A stretch of 64,000 nt of DNA from Polycyclovorans sp002706265. Lineage in GTDB: Bacteria > Pseudomonadota > Gammaproteobacteria > Nevskiales > Nevskiaceae. The notes beneath the pieces are model-generated. The model was not told where the DNA came from, searched no databases, and was given only the letters and a program-made list of their open reading frames with translations. Below are positions 9,014 to 18,214 of the stretch, one piece after another. A program made the position numbers and the translations under genes. The stretch is from positions 124,001 through 188,000 of the forward strand of contig CAXBBM010000001.1 of assembly GCA_963973915.1 (NCBI GenBank). Reading direction: 5' to 3'. Numbering within the stretch: the first letter of the stretch is position 1; every line of letters starts with the position of its first letter.

Positions 9014-9346
9014 ATGCCGATTTATGAATATCACTGCGCCCGCTGTGGCGTGACCCGTGACGTGCTGCACAAGATCAGTGAAACACCGAAGGTCGAGTGC
9101 GCGCACTGCGAGGGGCAGGTTCTGCAACGCATGGTCAGTGCCGCGGCATTCCGCCTCAAGGGCGGCGGCTGGTACGAGACCGATTTCAAATCCGACAAGG
9201 ACAAGCAACGCAATCTGGCGGGCGACAGCGGCGGGCCGTCCACCGCCGGTTCTGCGGACAAGGCGCCCGGAAAACCCGAGTCCAAACCCGATGCGCCTGC
9301 GGCAACGCCGCCGGCCGCGCCCGCACCCGCGGCCGGCGCCGGCTGA
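9014..9346 (+). CDS. FmdB-family zinc-ribbon protein
   Basis: A 110-residue protein whose first 45 residues are a zinc ribbon: 'MPIYEYHCARCG' supplies Cys8 and Cys11, and 'CAHC' supplies Cys29 and Cys32. The second half is low-complexity Lys, then Ala/Pro-rich, and probably disordered. FmdB proteins are putative regulators with no proven general role. I chose 9014 because the family starts MPIYEY; the open frame upstream has no similarity. It heads the conserved fmdB-DUF502-aspS order. Confidence 0.88.
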   Translation: MPIYEYHCARCGVTRDVLHKISETPKVECAHCEGQVLQRMVSAAAFRLKGGGWYETDFKSDKDKQRNLAGDSGGPSTAGSADKAPGKPESKPDAPAATPPAAPAPAAGAG

Positions 9347-9423
9347 GCCTGCCCGGCAACGCTGGCCATTCAGCTGACGTGCGCGAGACTGGCACGTCTT
9401 GAAGTCGAAAACCCTCGAGGCCC

Positions 9424-10122
9424 ATGTTCAAAATCCGGCTGCAGTCATTGTTGAGACGCTGGTTCATTGCCGGCCTGCTGGTCTGGTTGCCGCTGGGCGC
9501 GACGTTCCTGGTGGTGCGTGTGCTGGCGGGCGTGCTCGACACCAGCCTCATTCTGGTGCCCACCGACTGGCGGCCAGCGATTCCGGGCATCGGCATCTTG
9601 TTGTCGTTGCTGTTGATTCTGCTTACGGGCGCCCTTGCCGCGAACTTCATCGGCCGCCGTGCACTGGGTTGGGGCGAGTCGCTGCTCAATCGCATCCCCT
9701 TGGTGCGTTCGGTGTACGGCGGCATCAAGAAGCTGACCGAAACCGTGTTCTCGGAAAACTCCACCGCGTTCCGGCAGCCCATCCTCATTCAGTACCCGCG
9801 CAAGGGCATCTGGTCGATCGCCTTCGTGACCAGCGAACCGGCGGGCGAGATTCAGGAGAAAACCGAGCACACGGTGCTGACGTGCTTCGTGCCGACGACG
9901 CCGAATCCCACCTCCGGCTTCATCGTGATGGTGCCCAGGGCCGAAGTGACGTGGCTGGAGATGTCGGTGGAAGACGCCATGCGCCTGATCATCTCGCTGG
10001 GCGTGGTCGCGCCGGACGTCATCGCAAAGAAGGATCCGCTGGCCGCCATCGACCCACCGCCGATTGCCGCCACGCCGGCCGCGGACCCCACCGGCGGCAC
10101 TGAAGACGACCGGGCGCGTTAA
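9424..10122 (+). CDS. DUF502-family inner-membrane protein
   Basis: A 232-residue protein with two amino-terminal transmembrane helices, at about residues 13-37 and 52-75, and a soluble domain containing 'NRIPLVRSVYGGIKKL' and 'FVPTTPNPTSGFIVMVP', both conserved in the DUF502 family. Function is unknown. Genes of this family commonly sit between fmdB and aspS in Gammaproteobacteria, as here. The Pro/Asp-rich tail after about residue 205 is poorly conserved. Confidence 0.88.
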   Translation: MFKIRLQSLLRRWFIAGLLVWLPLGATFLVVRVLAGVLDTSLILVPTDWRPAIPGIGILLSLLLILLTGALAANFIGRRALGWGESLLNRIPLVRSVYGGIKKLTETVFSENSTAFRQPILIQYPRKGIWSIAFVTSEPAGEIQEKTEHTVLTCFVPTTPNPTSGFIVMVPRAEVTWLEMSVEDAMRLIISLGVVAPDVIAKKDPLAAIDPPPIAATPAADPTGGTEDDRAR

Positions 10123-10182
10123 ACTAGCGGGCTACTGCGCGATCGCGCCCGATTCCCGTCTTTTCCGGTCTTTCAGAACAAC

Positions 10183-11985
10183 ATGCGCTCTCATTACTGC
10201 GGCCACGTGACGGCCGCGCTCGTCGATCAATCCGTGACGGTTTGTGGCTGGGTTCACCGTCGGCGTGATCATGGCGGCGTGATTTTCATTGACCTGCGGG
10301 ATCGCGAAGGCCTGCTGCAATGCGTGTTCGACCCTGATCGCGCCGACATCTTCGCCAGCGCCGAGCGGCTGCGCTCCGAATATGTCGTGAAAATCACCGG
10401 GCGCGTTCGCCGCCGGCCCGAAGGCACCAGCAACGCGCAGTTGAGCAGTGGCGAGATCGAAATTCTGGGCACCGACCTGGTGGTGCTCAACAAGGCCGAA
10501 ACGCCGCCGTTTCATCCCGACGATGAAACCGTGGGCGAAGACACCCGCCTCAAGTACCGATACATCGACCTGCGACGCCCGCAGATGCAGCGCAACCTGA
10601 AGCTGCGTCATGCGGTGGTGCAGAAAATCCGCACGTTCATGGACGCGGAAGGGTTTCTCGATGTCGAGACCCCCATCCTCACCCGTGCCACGCCCGAGGG
10701 GGCACGCGATTATCTGGTGCCGTCGCGGACCCATCCCGGGCAGTTCTTTGCGCTGCCGCAAAGCCCGCAGCTGTTCAAGCAGTTGCTGATGATGTCGGGC
10801 ATCGACCGCTACTACCAGATCGCCCGCTGCTTTCGCGATGAAGACCTGCGCGCCGATCGCCAACCGGAATTTACCCAGCTGGATGTCGAGACCTCGTTCA
10901 TGGACATGGACGCGATCATGGCGCTCATGGAGCGGCTGGTCGTTGAACTCTGGAGGGACGTGCTGCAGGTCGATCTCGGGCAACTGCCGCTGATGTCCTA
11001 CGCCGAGGCCATGGCGCGGTTCGGTTCCGACAAGCCCGACCTGCGCAACCCGCTGGAGCTGGTGGACATCAAGGATCTGGTGGCCGATGCCGAGTTCAAG
11101 GTGTTCGCCAATCCGGCCAACGACCCCAAATGCCGGGTCACGGTATTGCGGGTGCCAGGCGGCGGCGAAAAACTGTCGCGCGGCGAGATTGACAAATACA
11201 CCGCGTTCGTCGGGCTCTATGGTGCACGCGGGCTGGCATGGATCAAGGTCAACGACCGGGCCGCGGGCCGCGAAGGGCTGCAGTCGCCGATAGTGAAGAA
11301 CCTGTCGGACGCTGCATTGGCCGGCATTCTTGAGCGTTCGGGCGCCGCCAACGGCGACATCCTGTTCTTCGGCGCCGACAAGGCCCAGGTGGTCAGCGAC
11401 GCGCTCGGCGCCTTGCGCCTGAAAGTCGGCAACGACCTCAAGCTCACCGAAGGCGGCTGGAAAGCCCTGTGGGTGGTCGACTGGCCGATGTTCGAATGGG
11501 ACGATCGCGAAGGTGGGCGCTGGATCAGTCCGCATCACCCGTTCACGGCCCCCAAGGTCGATTCGGCTGAATCGCTACGGAACGCGCCCGGCGATGCGGT
11601 GTCGCAGGGCTACGACATCGTGGTGAACGGGGTGGAACTGGGCGGTGGCTCGGTGCGCATCCATCGTCCCGAGATTCAACAGGCGGTTTTCGAACTCTTG
11701 GGCATCAGTGCCGAAGCGCAGCGCGAAAAATTCGGTTTCCTGCTGGAAGCGCTGTCGTACGGGGCGCCGCCCCACGGCGGTCTGGCCATCGGGATCGACC
11801 GCATGGTGATGCTCATGGCGGGGGGGCTGTCGATCCGGGACGTGATCGCCTTCCCCAAGACCCAGACCGCCCATTGCCCGCTGACCCGCGCGCCGGGCGC
11901 CGTGGAAGTGCAACAGTTGAAAGAGCTGCACATCCGCTCAACAGTCAAACGTGAAGGGGCATCGGCCCCTGGAGAAGCAAGCTGA
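10183..11985 (+). CDS. aspS: aspartyl-tRNA synthetase
   Basis: Charges tRNA-Asp. The 600 residues follow the bacterial class IIb layout: an OB-fold anticodon domain (about 1-110, 'VCGWVHRRRDHGGVIFIDLR'), the class II core with motif 2 'RCFRDEDLRADRQPEFTQLD' near residue 220, the bacterial GAD insertion (about 290-420), and motif 3 'GLAIGIDRMVMLMAGGLSIR' near residue 530. The 5' ribosome site is weak. Its TGA overlaps the ATG of the lipoprotein gene downstream (TGATG). Confidence 0.97.
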   Translation: MRSHYCGHVTAALVDQSVTVCGWVHRRRDHGGVIFIDLRDREGLLQCVFDPDRADIFASAERLRSEYVVKITGRVRRRPEGTSNAQLSSGEIEILGTDLVVLNKAETPPFHPDDETVGEDTRLKYRYIDLRRPQMQRNLKLRHAVVQKIRTFMDAEGFLDVETPILTRATPEGARDYLVPSRTHPGQFFALPQSPQLFKQLLMMSGIDRYYQIARCFRDEDLRADRQPEFTQLDVETSFMDMDAIMALMERLVVELWRDVLQVDLGQLPLMSYAEAMARFGSDKPDLRNPLELVDIKDLVADAEFKVFANPANDPKCRVTVLRVPGGGEKLSRGEIDKYTAFVGLYGARGLAWIKVNDRAAGREGLQSPIVKNLSDAALAGILERSGAANGDILFFGADKAQVVSDALGALRLKVGNDLKLTEGGWKALWVVDWPMFEWDDREGGRWISPHHPFTAPKVDSAESLRNAPGDAVSQGYDIVVNGVELGGGSVRIHRPEIQQAVFELLGISAEAQREKFGFLLEALSYGAPPHGGLAIGIDRMVMLMAGGLSIRDVIAFPKTQTAHCPLTRAPGAVEVQQLKELHIRSTVKREGASAPGEAS

Positions 11986-13442
11986 TGACCTCACAGGCCC
12001 GGCAGTACCCCAAGACACGAACGGCTCGGCGCATCGCTGGGCTGCTGGCCGCAGTGTTCGCGCTCAGTGCCTGCGAAGTCGGCGAAGGCACCCGGCCGGT
12101 GTCCATGACTTTGCTCGATCCCACCACGGGGCTGGGCGAAATCACGCTGAACCAGTGCTTCGAAGGGAGTCTGGCGGCCCTGGTTGTGTTTTCAAACGGG
12201 CAGGTCGCCAATTTTCTGCAGCAGGGCGGGTTTCCCCGGCCGGTGGAACTGAGCTCCAGTGACGAAAGCGTGGTCCGCGTCAGCGACGGTACGCTCCCGG
12301 TGCCGCTGCTCGAAAATCAGGCCTACGTGCGCGGCGCGCTGCTGCCCGTGGGCCCCGGCACCGCCACCATCACGGCCAAGTACTCGTCACTGGAGGAGCA
12401 GATTCAGGTCACCGTGCAGCCGCCGGGCGGGGTCGAGGTGCGGCCGGGCACCCAGACCGTGGCCCGGGGCGCGACGCAGCTTTTTGATGTCTTTGCAATC
12501 CTGAACGGCACCGAGCGGGACGTGACCCCGCTCGTCATCTGGTCGCTCGAGGACGAAAACGGCAATCCCGTGGACCCGACGAAGGCCCGAATCTCGGCGA
12601 CCGGCGTGCTGGAAGGGCGCGAACTGGGCGGGCCGTACGTCGTCAAGGCGGGGCTGACGGCGTGTGCGACACCGGATCTGCTCCCGGCAACGGTCGATGC
12701 TGAAGATCTGCGCGCCCAGGTGTCGGTCAAAGAGGCCCAGGGACTGGTGTTGGAGCGCCTGGACCAGACCTTCGATGAGGAAGGTGCGCCCTTGCCCGCG
12801 CCGCCACTGATCGTCGCCACCTCGCAGGTGTTCAAGACGTTCGCCACCTTTGCCGACCCGGCGGACGGCCGTCACGATGTCACGCCGCAGTCGCGCTTCG
12901 AAGTGATCGAGCCCGGTCTTCCTGAGGGTGAAGTCAGTGGCCGGGCCATTTTCGTCACCGCGCTGGGGGCAGGCTTGCTGCAGTCGCTGGCGGTGACTGA
13001 ACCCGACAATCCGCTGTTGGTGCAGGCGGAATTCGGCGATGAAGAGGCCGGCGAAGCGCTGACCAGCAACGCGCTGGAGGTGGAGATTGTTCAAGGCGTG
13101 CTTGAGGCCATTCGCATCAGCCCCGAAAACGCGACCGTCGGTCTGGGCCAAAGCGTGGATTACAGCGTGGAAGGCGATTACCGGCTGGCCGACGAGTCGC
13201 TGCTGACTCTGGACGTGACCCGGCAGATTCGCCTCAGCAGTTCGGACGGAACGGTCGCCCGGCCTGACGAGACGGCGGCCAATCCCGGGCGGGTGACGGC
13301 GGTCGCACTCGAACCCGGCTGCACGCGCATCAGGGCTCAGGCTCTGGGCCCGCAGGGCGATACCAGCGCGTTGGTGACCGACCAGACCCAACTGTTCGTG
13401 ATCAACGACACTGTCGCCTGCGAACCCGAAGCAGCGCCCTGA
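11985..13442 (+). CDS. predicted lipoprotein with Ig-like (BIG2-type) repeats
   Basis: A 485-residue protein of unknown role. Residues 15-30 form a lipoprotein signal ending 'FALSACEV', so a lipidated Cys at about residue 29 and export are expected. The remainder is beta-rich, with repeated strands such as 'SSSDESVVRVSDGTL' followed by 'GPGTATITAKYSS' and 'ISPENATVGLGQSVDYSVEG', which resemble bacterial Ig-like group 2 domains; I count at least three candidate units. Its ATG overlaps the aspS stop, so it is translationally coupled to a tRNA synthetase, an odd pairing. Cell-surface adhesion or structural roles are guesses. Confidence 0.75.
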   Translation: MTSQARQYPKTRTARRIAGLLAAVFALSACEVGEGTRPVSMTLLDPTTGLGEITLNQCFEGSLAALVVFSNGQVANFLQQGGFPRPVELSSSDESVVRVSDGTLPVPLLENQAYVRGALLPVGPGTATITAKYSSLEEQIQVTVQPPGGVEVRPGTQTVARGATQLFDVFAILNGTERDVTPLVIWSLEDENGNPVDPTKARISATGVLEGRELGGPYVVKAGLTACATPDLLPATVDAEDLRAQVSVKEAQGLVLERLDQTFDEEGAPLPAPPLIVATSQVFKTFATFADPADGRHDVTPQSRFEVIEPGLPEGEVSGRAIFVTALGAGLLQSLAVTEPDNPLLVQAEFGDEEAGEALTSNALEVEIVQGVLEAIRISPENATVGLGQSVDYSVEGDYRLADESLLTLDVTRQIRLSSSDGTVARPDETAANPGRVTAVALEPGCTRIRAQALGPQGDTSALVTDQTQLFVINDTVACEPEAAP

Positions 13443-13470
13443 TCCGGCTGTCATCACTGGAGACCCTGCC

Positions 13471-14568
13471 ATGGCCGCACAACTGAAGCTCGATGCCTTC
13501 AACCTGATGGATGATGGCGCCTGTGACGCCCGCATTCGCGCGGCCAAGTCCATCCTCGGCGATCGGCTGTGCATCCTCGGGCACCACTATCAGCGTGACG
13601 AAGTGTTTCAGCACGCTGATTTCACGGGCGATTCACTCAAGCTGTCACGGCTGGCCGCCGAGACCACGGCCGAATTCATCGTGTTCTGCGGCGTGCATTT
13701 CATGGCCGAGGTGGCCGACATCGTCACCGGCGGCACCCGCAACGTCATCCTTCCTGACCTCGCGGCCGGCTGCTCGATGGCCGACATGGCCAACCTCATC
13801 AAGGTGCGGCGCTGCTGGAAGGAACTGGCCGAGGTGTTCGACCCCGACACCACCGTGACGCCGGTCACCTACATCAACTCGGCCGCAGACCTCAAGGGTT
13901 TCTGCGGCGAGCATGGCGGCATCGTCTGCACCAGCTCGAATGCCCGCGCGGTGCTGGAATGGAGCTTTGCGCGTCGCGAGAAGGTGCTGTTTTTCCCCGA
14001 TCAGCATTTAGGGCGCAACACCGCCATCACCATGGGCATCGGCCTGGACGAGATGGTGGTCTGGGATTTCACCCAGCCCATGGGCGGCGCCACGGTGGCG
14101 CAGCTGCAGCGCGCCAAGCTGATTCTGTGGAAGGGCTTCTGCTCGGTGCACCAGATGTTCAAGCCCGAACACATCGACGCCTTTCGCACGCGGGTGCCGC
14201 ACGGCAAGGTGATCAGTCACCCCGAGAATTCCTACGAGGTCTGCCAGCATTCCGACGAGATCGGCAGTACCGAAGCCATTCTGCGCACGGTGCGCGCCTC
14301 GGCGCCGGGCACGCACTGGCTGGTCGGCACCGAGCTGAATCTTGTCAATCGCCTCGCTGACGAAATGAGGCCCAAAGGCGTCACGGTAGAGTTCATGAGC
14401 TCGACGATCTGCATGTGCTCGACCATGTTCCGCACCGATCCGCAGCACCTTGCCTGGGTGCTCGACAACCTGGTCAGCGGCCAGGTGGTCAATCGCATCC
14501 GTGTCCCCGAGGCGGTGTCGCGACCCGCCCGCCTGGCGCTGGACCTGATGCTCGAAGTGGTCGATTGA
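13471..14568 (+). CDS. nadA: quinolinate synthase A
   Basis: Condenses iminoaspartate with dihydroxyacetone phosphate to quinolinate, the step before NadC. The 365-residue length is usual for the family. The [4Fe-4S] ligands are expected at Cys153 ('VCTSSNA'), Cys224 ('GFCSVHQMF') and one of Cys314/Cys316 ('CMCSTMFR'). Substrate-binding 'GHHYQRDEVF' is at about residue 37, and 'FPDQHLGRNTA' is at about 175. A GGAG ribosome site precedes the ATG. nadB, which supplies iminoaspartate, is not in this window. Confidence 0.96.
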   Translation: MAAQLKLDAFNLMDDGACDARIRAAKSILGDRLCILGHHYQRDEVFQHADFTGDSLKLSRLAAETTAEFIVFCGVHFMAEVADIVTGGTRNVILPDLAAGCSMADMANLIKVRRCWKELAEVFDPDTTVTPVTYINSAADLKGFCGEHGGIVCTSSNARAVLEWSFARREKVLFFPDQHLGRNTAITMGIGLDEMVVWDFTQPMGGATVAQLQRAKLILWKGFCSVHQMFKPEHIDAFRTRVPHGKVISHPENSYEVCQHSDEIGSTEAILRTVRASAPGTHWLVGTELNLVNRLADEMRPKGVTVEFMSSTICMCSTMFRTDPQHLAWVLDNLVSGQVVNRIRVPEAVSRPARLALDLMLEVVD

Positions 14569-14663
14569 CGACCTGAGCCCGTTGGGGTGAGGCGGAAGCC
14601 CCCGCCCCAAGTGCCACAGCGTCTTTTGGCCCATTCCCAATCATTCGAATCACGGTGACTTTC

Positions 14664-15947
14664 ATGTACCTCAACGCACCCTCTCTGGCCCAGGCCGATC
14701 CCGAACTGGCGGCCGCGCTGTCTGCCGAGACCGCCCGGCAGGAAATTCACATCGAACTGATCGCCTCCGAGAACTACGCCAGCCCGGCGGTCATGGAGGC
14801 CCAGGGGTCATCGCTGACCAACAAGTACGCCGAGGGGTATCCCGGCAAGCGCTATTACGGCGGCTGCGAGCATGTCGATGTTGCCGAGCTGCTGGCCATC
14901 GATCGCATCAAGCAGGTTTTCGACTGCGACTACGCCAACGTGCAGCCGCATTCCGGCGCCCAGGCCAATGCCGCCATCTTTCTCAGCCTGGTCAGCCCCG
15001 GTGACGTGGTGATGGGCATGAACCTCGCCCAGGGCGGTCACCTGACGCACGGCCATCCGGCCAATTTCTCGGGCAAGCAGTATCAGATCGTGCCCTACGG
15101 ACTCGACCCGGAAACCGGCCTGATCAATTACGACGAGATGGAGCGCCTGGCGCTGGAGCACAAACCCAAGCTGCTCATCGGCGGCTTCTCGGCCTATTCC
15201 CGCGTCAAGGACTGGGCGCGGATGCGGGCGATTGCCGACAAGGTGGGGGCCTGGTTCTGGGTCGACATGGCGCACATCGCCGGCCTGGTCGCCGCCGGGG
15301 AATACCCCAGCCCGCTGCCGCACGCGCATGTGGTCACCTCGACTACTCACAAGACCCTGCGCGGTCCGCGTGGCGGCATCATTCTGAGCAAGGGCCAGAC
15401 CGAAGAATTCAACAAGAAGCTCAACTCGGCCGTGTTCCCCGGCATTCAGGGTGGCCCGCTGATGCACGTCATCGCCGCCAAGGCCGTGGCGTTCCGTGAA
15501 GCGCTGGCGCCCGAGTTCAAGACCTATCAGCGGCAGGTCGTGGCCAATGCCCGCGCCATGGCGCAGGTGTTTCTCGACCGGCAGTTCAAGGTGGTGTCGG
15601 GCGGCACCGACAATCACCTGTTCCTGCTGGATCTGGTCGCCAAAGAGGTCACGGGCAAAGATGCCGAAGCGGCCCTGGGCAAGGCGCACATCACCGTCAA
15701 CAAGAATTCGGTGCCCAACGACCCGCGCTCGGCCTTTGTCACTTCGGGCCTGCGCATCGGCTCGCCCGCGTCCACCACACGGGGCTTCAGGGAGGCCGAA
15801 ATGGCCCAGGTCGCGACCTGGATCGCCGACATCGTCGATGCCCTGGCCGCGGGGGATGCCGAGTCCGTGATCGCCCGCGTCCGTGGCGAGGCCGAGGTGC
15901 TGTGCGCCCGCTTCCCGGTCTATCGCGCGCTGGCCCGGGCAGCCTGA
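14664..15947 (+). CDS. glyA: serine hydroxymethyltransferase
   Basis: PLP enzyme interconverting serine and glycine with transfer of a one-carbon unit to tetrahydrofolate. The product of 427 residues includes 'ELIASENYASPAV' near the start, 'YAEGYPGKRYYGGCE' near residue 55, and the PLP-lysine motif 'TSTTHKTLRGPRGG' near residue 228. The ATG at 14664 is preferred over an in-frame GTG at 14655 on family length. The 95-base leader contains a GC hairpin but no recognisable glycine riboswitch. It precedes nrdR by 13 bases. Confidence 0.97.
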   Translation: MYLNAPSLAQADPELAAALSAETARQEIHIELIASENYASPAVMEAQGSSLTNKYAEGYPGKRYYGGCEHVDVAELLAIDRIKQVFDCDYANVQPHSGAQANAAIFLSLVSPGDVVMGMNLAQGGHLTHGHPANFSGKQYQIVPYGLDPETGLINYDEMERLALEHKPKLLIGGFSAYSRVKDWARMRAIADKVGAWFWVDMAHIAGLVAAGEYPSPLPHAHVVTSTTHKTLRGPRGGIILSKGQTEEFNKKLNSAVFPGIQGGPLMHVIAAKAVAFREALAPEFKTYQRQVVANARAMAQVFLDRQFKVVSGGTDNHLFLLDLVAKEVTGKDAEAALGKAHITVNKNSVPNDPRSAFVTSGLRIGSPASTTRGFREAEMAQVATWIADIVDALAAGDAESVIARVRGEAEVLCARFPVYRALARAA

Positions 15948-15960
15948 GTCCACACGGTCC

Positions 15961-16524
15961 ATGCAATGCCCCTTCTGCAAGGCGACCGACACGCGGGTCG
16001 TTGACTCGCGGCTTGCGGAAGACGGCACCCAGGTCCGTCGGCGGCGTGGATGCGAAGCCTGCGACGCCCGCTTCACCACCTTCGAGCGCGCCGAACTGCC
16101 GGTGCCGCTGATCAAGAAGCGCAGCGGCCGCGCCGAAGCGTTTGACGAGGCCAAGCTGCGGCGCGGCATTGGCAGCGCCATCTACAAACGCCCGGTGCGC
16201 ACCGAGGAGGTCGAACACGCCATCGACCGGCTGTTGAACAAGCTGCGCACTTCCAAGGAGCGTGAGGTGGAATCCGGTCATCTGGGCGAGTGGGTGATGA
16301 CCGAACTGCGCGATCTGGACCATGTCGCCTACGTGCGCTTTGCCTCGATCTATCGACGCTTTGAAGACGTCAACGCCTTTCGCGACGAGATCGAGCGCCT
16401 CGAAGGCCTGCCGACACCCGAGCACCGGCGGCATCAATTGCCACTGCTGATCGCCGAGCCCTCGGGCCGCGCCGACCGGCCGATCAAGGGCGATGCGCGC
16501 AACCCGACGGACCGCAAAGCGTGA
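15961..16524 (+). CDS. nrdR: NrdR, repressor of ribonucleotide reductase genes
   Basis: Represses nrd genes when dATP/ATP levels are high. The zinc ribbon is 'MQCPFCKATDTRVVDSRL' followed by 'RGCEACDARF' (Cys3, Cys6, and the second pair near 31/34); the ATP-cone spans about residues 49-140. At 187 residues it is longer than the roughly 150-residue norm, because of a Pro/Arg-rich tail after about residue 155 that looks disordered. I start at 15961 (MQCPFC), immediately after glyA. Its stop overlaps the ribD GTG start (GTGA). Confidence 0.95.
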   Translation: MQCPFCKATDTRVVDSRLAEDGTQVRRRRGCEACDARFTTFERAELPVPLIKKRSGRAEAFDEAKLRRGIGSAIYKRPVRTEEVEHAIDRLLNKLRTSKEREVESGHLGEWVMTELRDLDHVAYVRFASIYRRFEDVNAFRDEIERLEGLPTPEHRRHQLPLLIAEPSGRADRPIKGDARNPTDRKA

Positions 16525-17597
16525 CCGAAAGCGATGGCCTCTGGATGCAACAGGCCCTGTCGCTGGCGCGTGAGGGACTTTGCAGCACGCACCCCAATCC
16601 GCGCGTCGGCTGCGTGCTGGTCCGCGACGGCGCGGTGGTCGGGCAGGGCGCGCACTTTGTGGCCGGCGGGCCTCATGCCGAGGTGCATGCCTTGCGTGCG
16701 GCCGGTGACGCGGCCCGCGGCGCAACCGCCTTCGTGACCCTTGAACCCTGCAATCACAGCGGCCGAACGCCGCCCTGTGTGGAGGCGTTGATCGCCGCCG
16801 GCGTGCGCCGCGTGGTCTATGCCGTCGAAGACCCGAATCCGCTCGTGGCCGGGCAGGGCGCGGCACGCCTGCGCGCCGCCGGGATTACGGTGGAAGGCGG
16901 GCTGCACGCCGATCAGGCCGAGGCGCTCAATCGGGGTTTTTTCCAACGCATGCGCAGCGGCAGGCCGTGGCTCACGCTCAAGCTCGCGGCCAGCCTCGAC
17001 GGCCGCACTGCCATGGCCAGCGGCGAATCCCAATGGATCAGTGGCGAGGCGGCACGCGCCGACGTACACCGTTTGCGCGCCGAGGCGGGCGCGGTGCTGG
17101 TGGGCGCCGCCACCGTGCAGGCGGACGATCCCGCCCTCACGGTGCGGCATGTGGCCTCGCCGCGGGTGCCAGACCGCATCGTTTGGGACAGCCGCGCCCG
17201 CACCCCGGCCAGCGCCAGCGTCTGGGCCGAGGACGGTGCGCGCCGCATCTGGTTGACCGCCGCGCCCGCCGCAGCCCCGCAGGGCGTGCTGAATGCCGTG
17301 ATCGACACAACCGACGACGGCCACCTGGCGGCGGAAGCGGTGCTGGCCCGGCTGGGCGCGCTGGCGGTCAACGAGGTGCTGGTCGAGGCAGGCGCCGCGC
17401 TGGCCGGGGCGCTGATCCAGGCGGGCGTGGTCGATGAGCTGGTTCTGTATCTGGCGCCGAGGCTGCTGGGCGACGATGCCCGTGGCCTGGCACGGCTGCC
17501 GGGCTTGCACGCGCTGGCCGCGTCCCCACACTTCCGCTTTGTCGAGGTCACGCCGGTTGGGGATGACCTTCGCCTGCGCCTCCACCCCCTTCGCTAA
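16521..17597 (+). CDS. ribD: bifunctional riboflavin deaminase/reductase RibD
   Basis: Deaminates and then reduces the pyrimidine intermediate of riboflavin synthesis. The amino-terminal cytidine-deaminase-like domain shows 'GGPHAEVHAL' (zinc His and catalytic Glu) and 'LEPCNHSGRTPPC' (zinc cysteines). The reductase domain (about 145-358) carries 'TLKLAASLDGRTA' and 'NEVLVEAGAALAGALI'. It begins with GTG overlapping the nrdR stop and continues into ribE after 17 bases. Confidence 0.96.
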   Translation: MTESDGLWMQQALSLAREGLCSTHPNPRVGCVLVRDGAVVGQGAHFVAGGPHAEVHALRAAGDAARGATAFVTLEPCNHSGRTPPCVEALIAAGVRRVVYAVEDPNPLVAGQGAARLRAAGITVEGGLHADQAEALNRGFFQRMRSGRPWLTLKLAASLDGRTAMASGESQWISGEAARADVHRLRAEAGAVLVGAATVQADDPALTVRHVASPRVPDRIVWDSRARTPASASVWAEDGARRIWLTAAPAAAPQGVLNAVIDTTDDGHLAAEAVLARLGALAVNEVLVEAGAALAGALIQAGVVDELVLYLAPRLLGDDARGLARLPGLHALAASPHFRFVEVTPVGDDLRLRLHPLR

Positions 17598-17614
17598 CCA
17601 CCACGGCCGCCATC

Positions 17615-18214
17615 ATGTTTACCGGCATCATCGAAGCGCTCGGCACCATCGCCGCCATTGACACCGAGGGTGGCGACAAGCGCATGCGCTTCGCCGCAGC
17701 AGGCTATCTGCAGGGCGTAAGCCTGGGCGACAGCATCGCCGTCAACGGCGTGTGTCTCACCGCCACCTCGATGACCGATGACGGCTTCAGCGCCGATCTG
17801 TCGGTGGAAACCCTCACCGCCACCACCGCCGCCGGTTGGCAGGTGGGCGAGGCAGTGAATCTCGAAAAGGCGCTGACCCTGGGCAAGCCGCTGGGCGGCC
17901 ACTGGGTGTCGGGCCACGTCGATGGCCTCGCCACGCTGGTGCGCCGCGTCGAAGAGGCGCGCTCCTGGCGGCTGCAATTTGAAGCGCCCGCGGCCCTGGC
18001 GCGTTACATCGCGCGCAAGGGCTCGGTCACGCTCGATGGCATCAGCCTCACCGTCAACGAAGTGGAAGGTCGCCGGTTCGGCGTCAACATCATTCCGCAG
18101 ACCTGGACACACACCACCCTGGGACGTCGCCAAGTGGGCGACACCGTCAACCTTGAAGTCGATCTCATGGCGCGCTATCTCGAACGCCTGATGACCGCCC
18201 GGAACCCCGAATGA
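17615..18214 (+). CDS. ribE: riboflavin synthase alpha chain
   Basis: Dismutates two 6,7-dimethyl-8-ribityllumazines to riboflavin. The 199 residues contain the two related barrel repeats: 'MFTGIIEALGTI' opens the first, and 'GGHWVSGHVDG' near residue 95 opens the second, each with the conserved substrate-site Ser/Thr-Val pattern ('SIAVNGVCLT' and 'SVTLDGISLT'). It overlaps the following ribB by ATGA. Confidence 0.96.
   Translation: MFTGIIEALGTIAAIDTEGGDKRMRFAAAGYLQGVSLGDSIAVNGVCLTATSMTDDGFSADLSVETLTATTAAGWQVGEAVNLEKALTLGKPLGGHWVSGHVDGLATLVRRVEEARSWRLQFEAPAALARYIARKGSVTLDGISLTVNEVEGRRFGVNIIPQTWTHTTLGRRQVGDTVNLEVDLMARYLERLMTARNPE

Noticed and set aside
10132..11538. 468-codon minus-strand frame opposite aspS
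   Set aside because: Antisense shadow of a gene with complete class II motifs.
12387..13574. 395-codon minus-strand frame opposite the lipoprotein gene
   Set aside because: The plus-strand frame has a lipoprotein signal and coupled start; the minus frame has no recognisable feature and runs into nadA.
14569..14663. Glycine riboswitch before glyA
   Set aside because: Only one GC hairpin and no conserved glycine aptamer core in the short gap.
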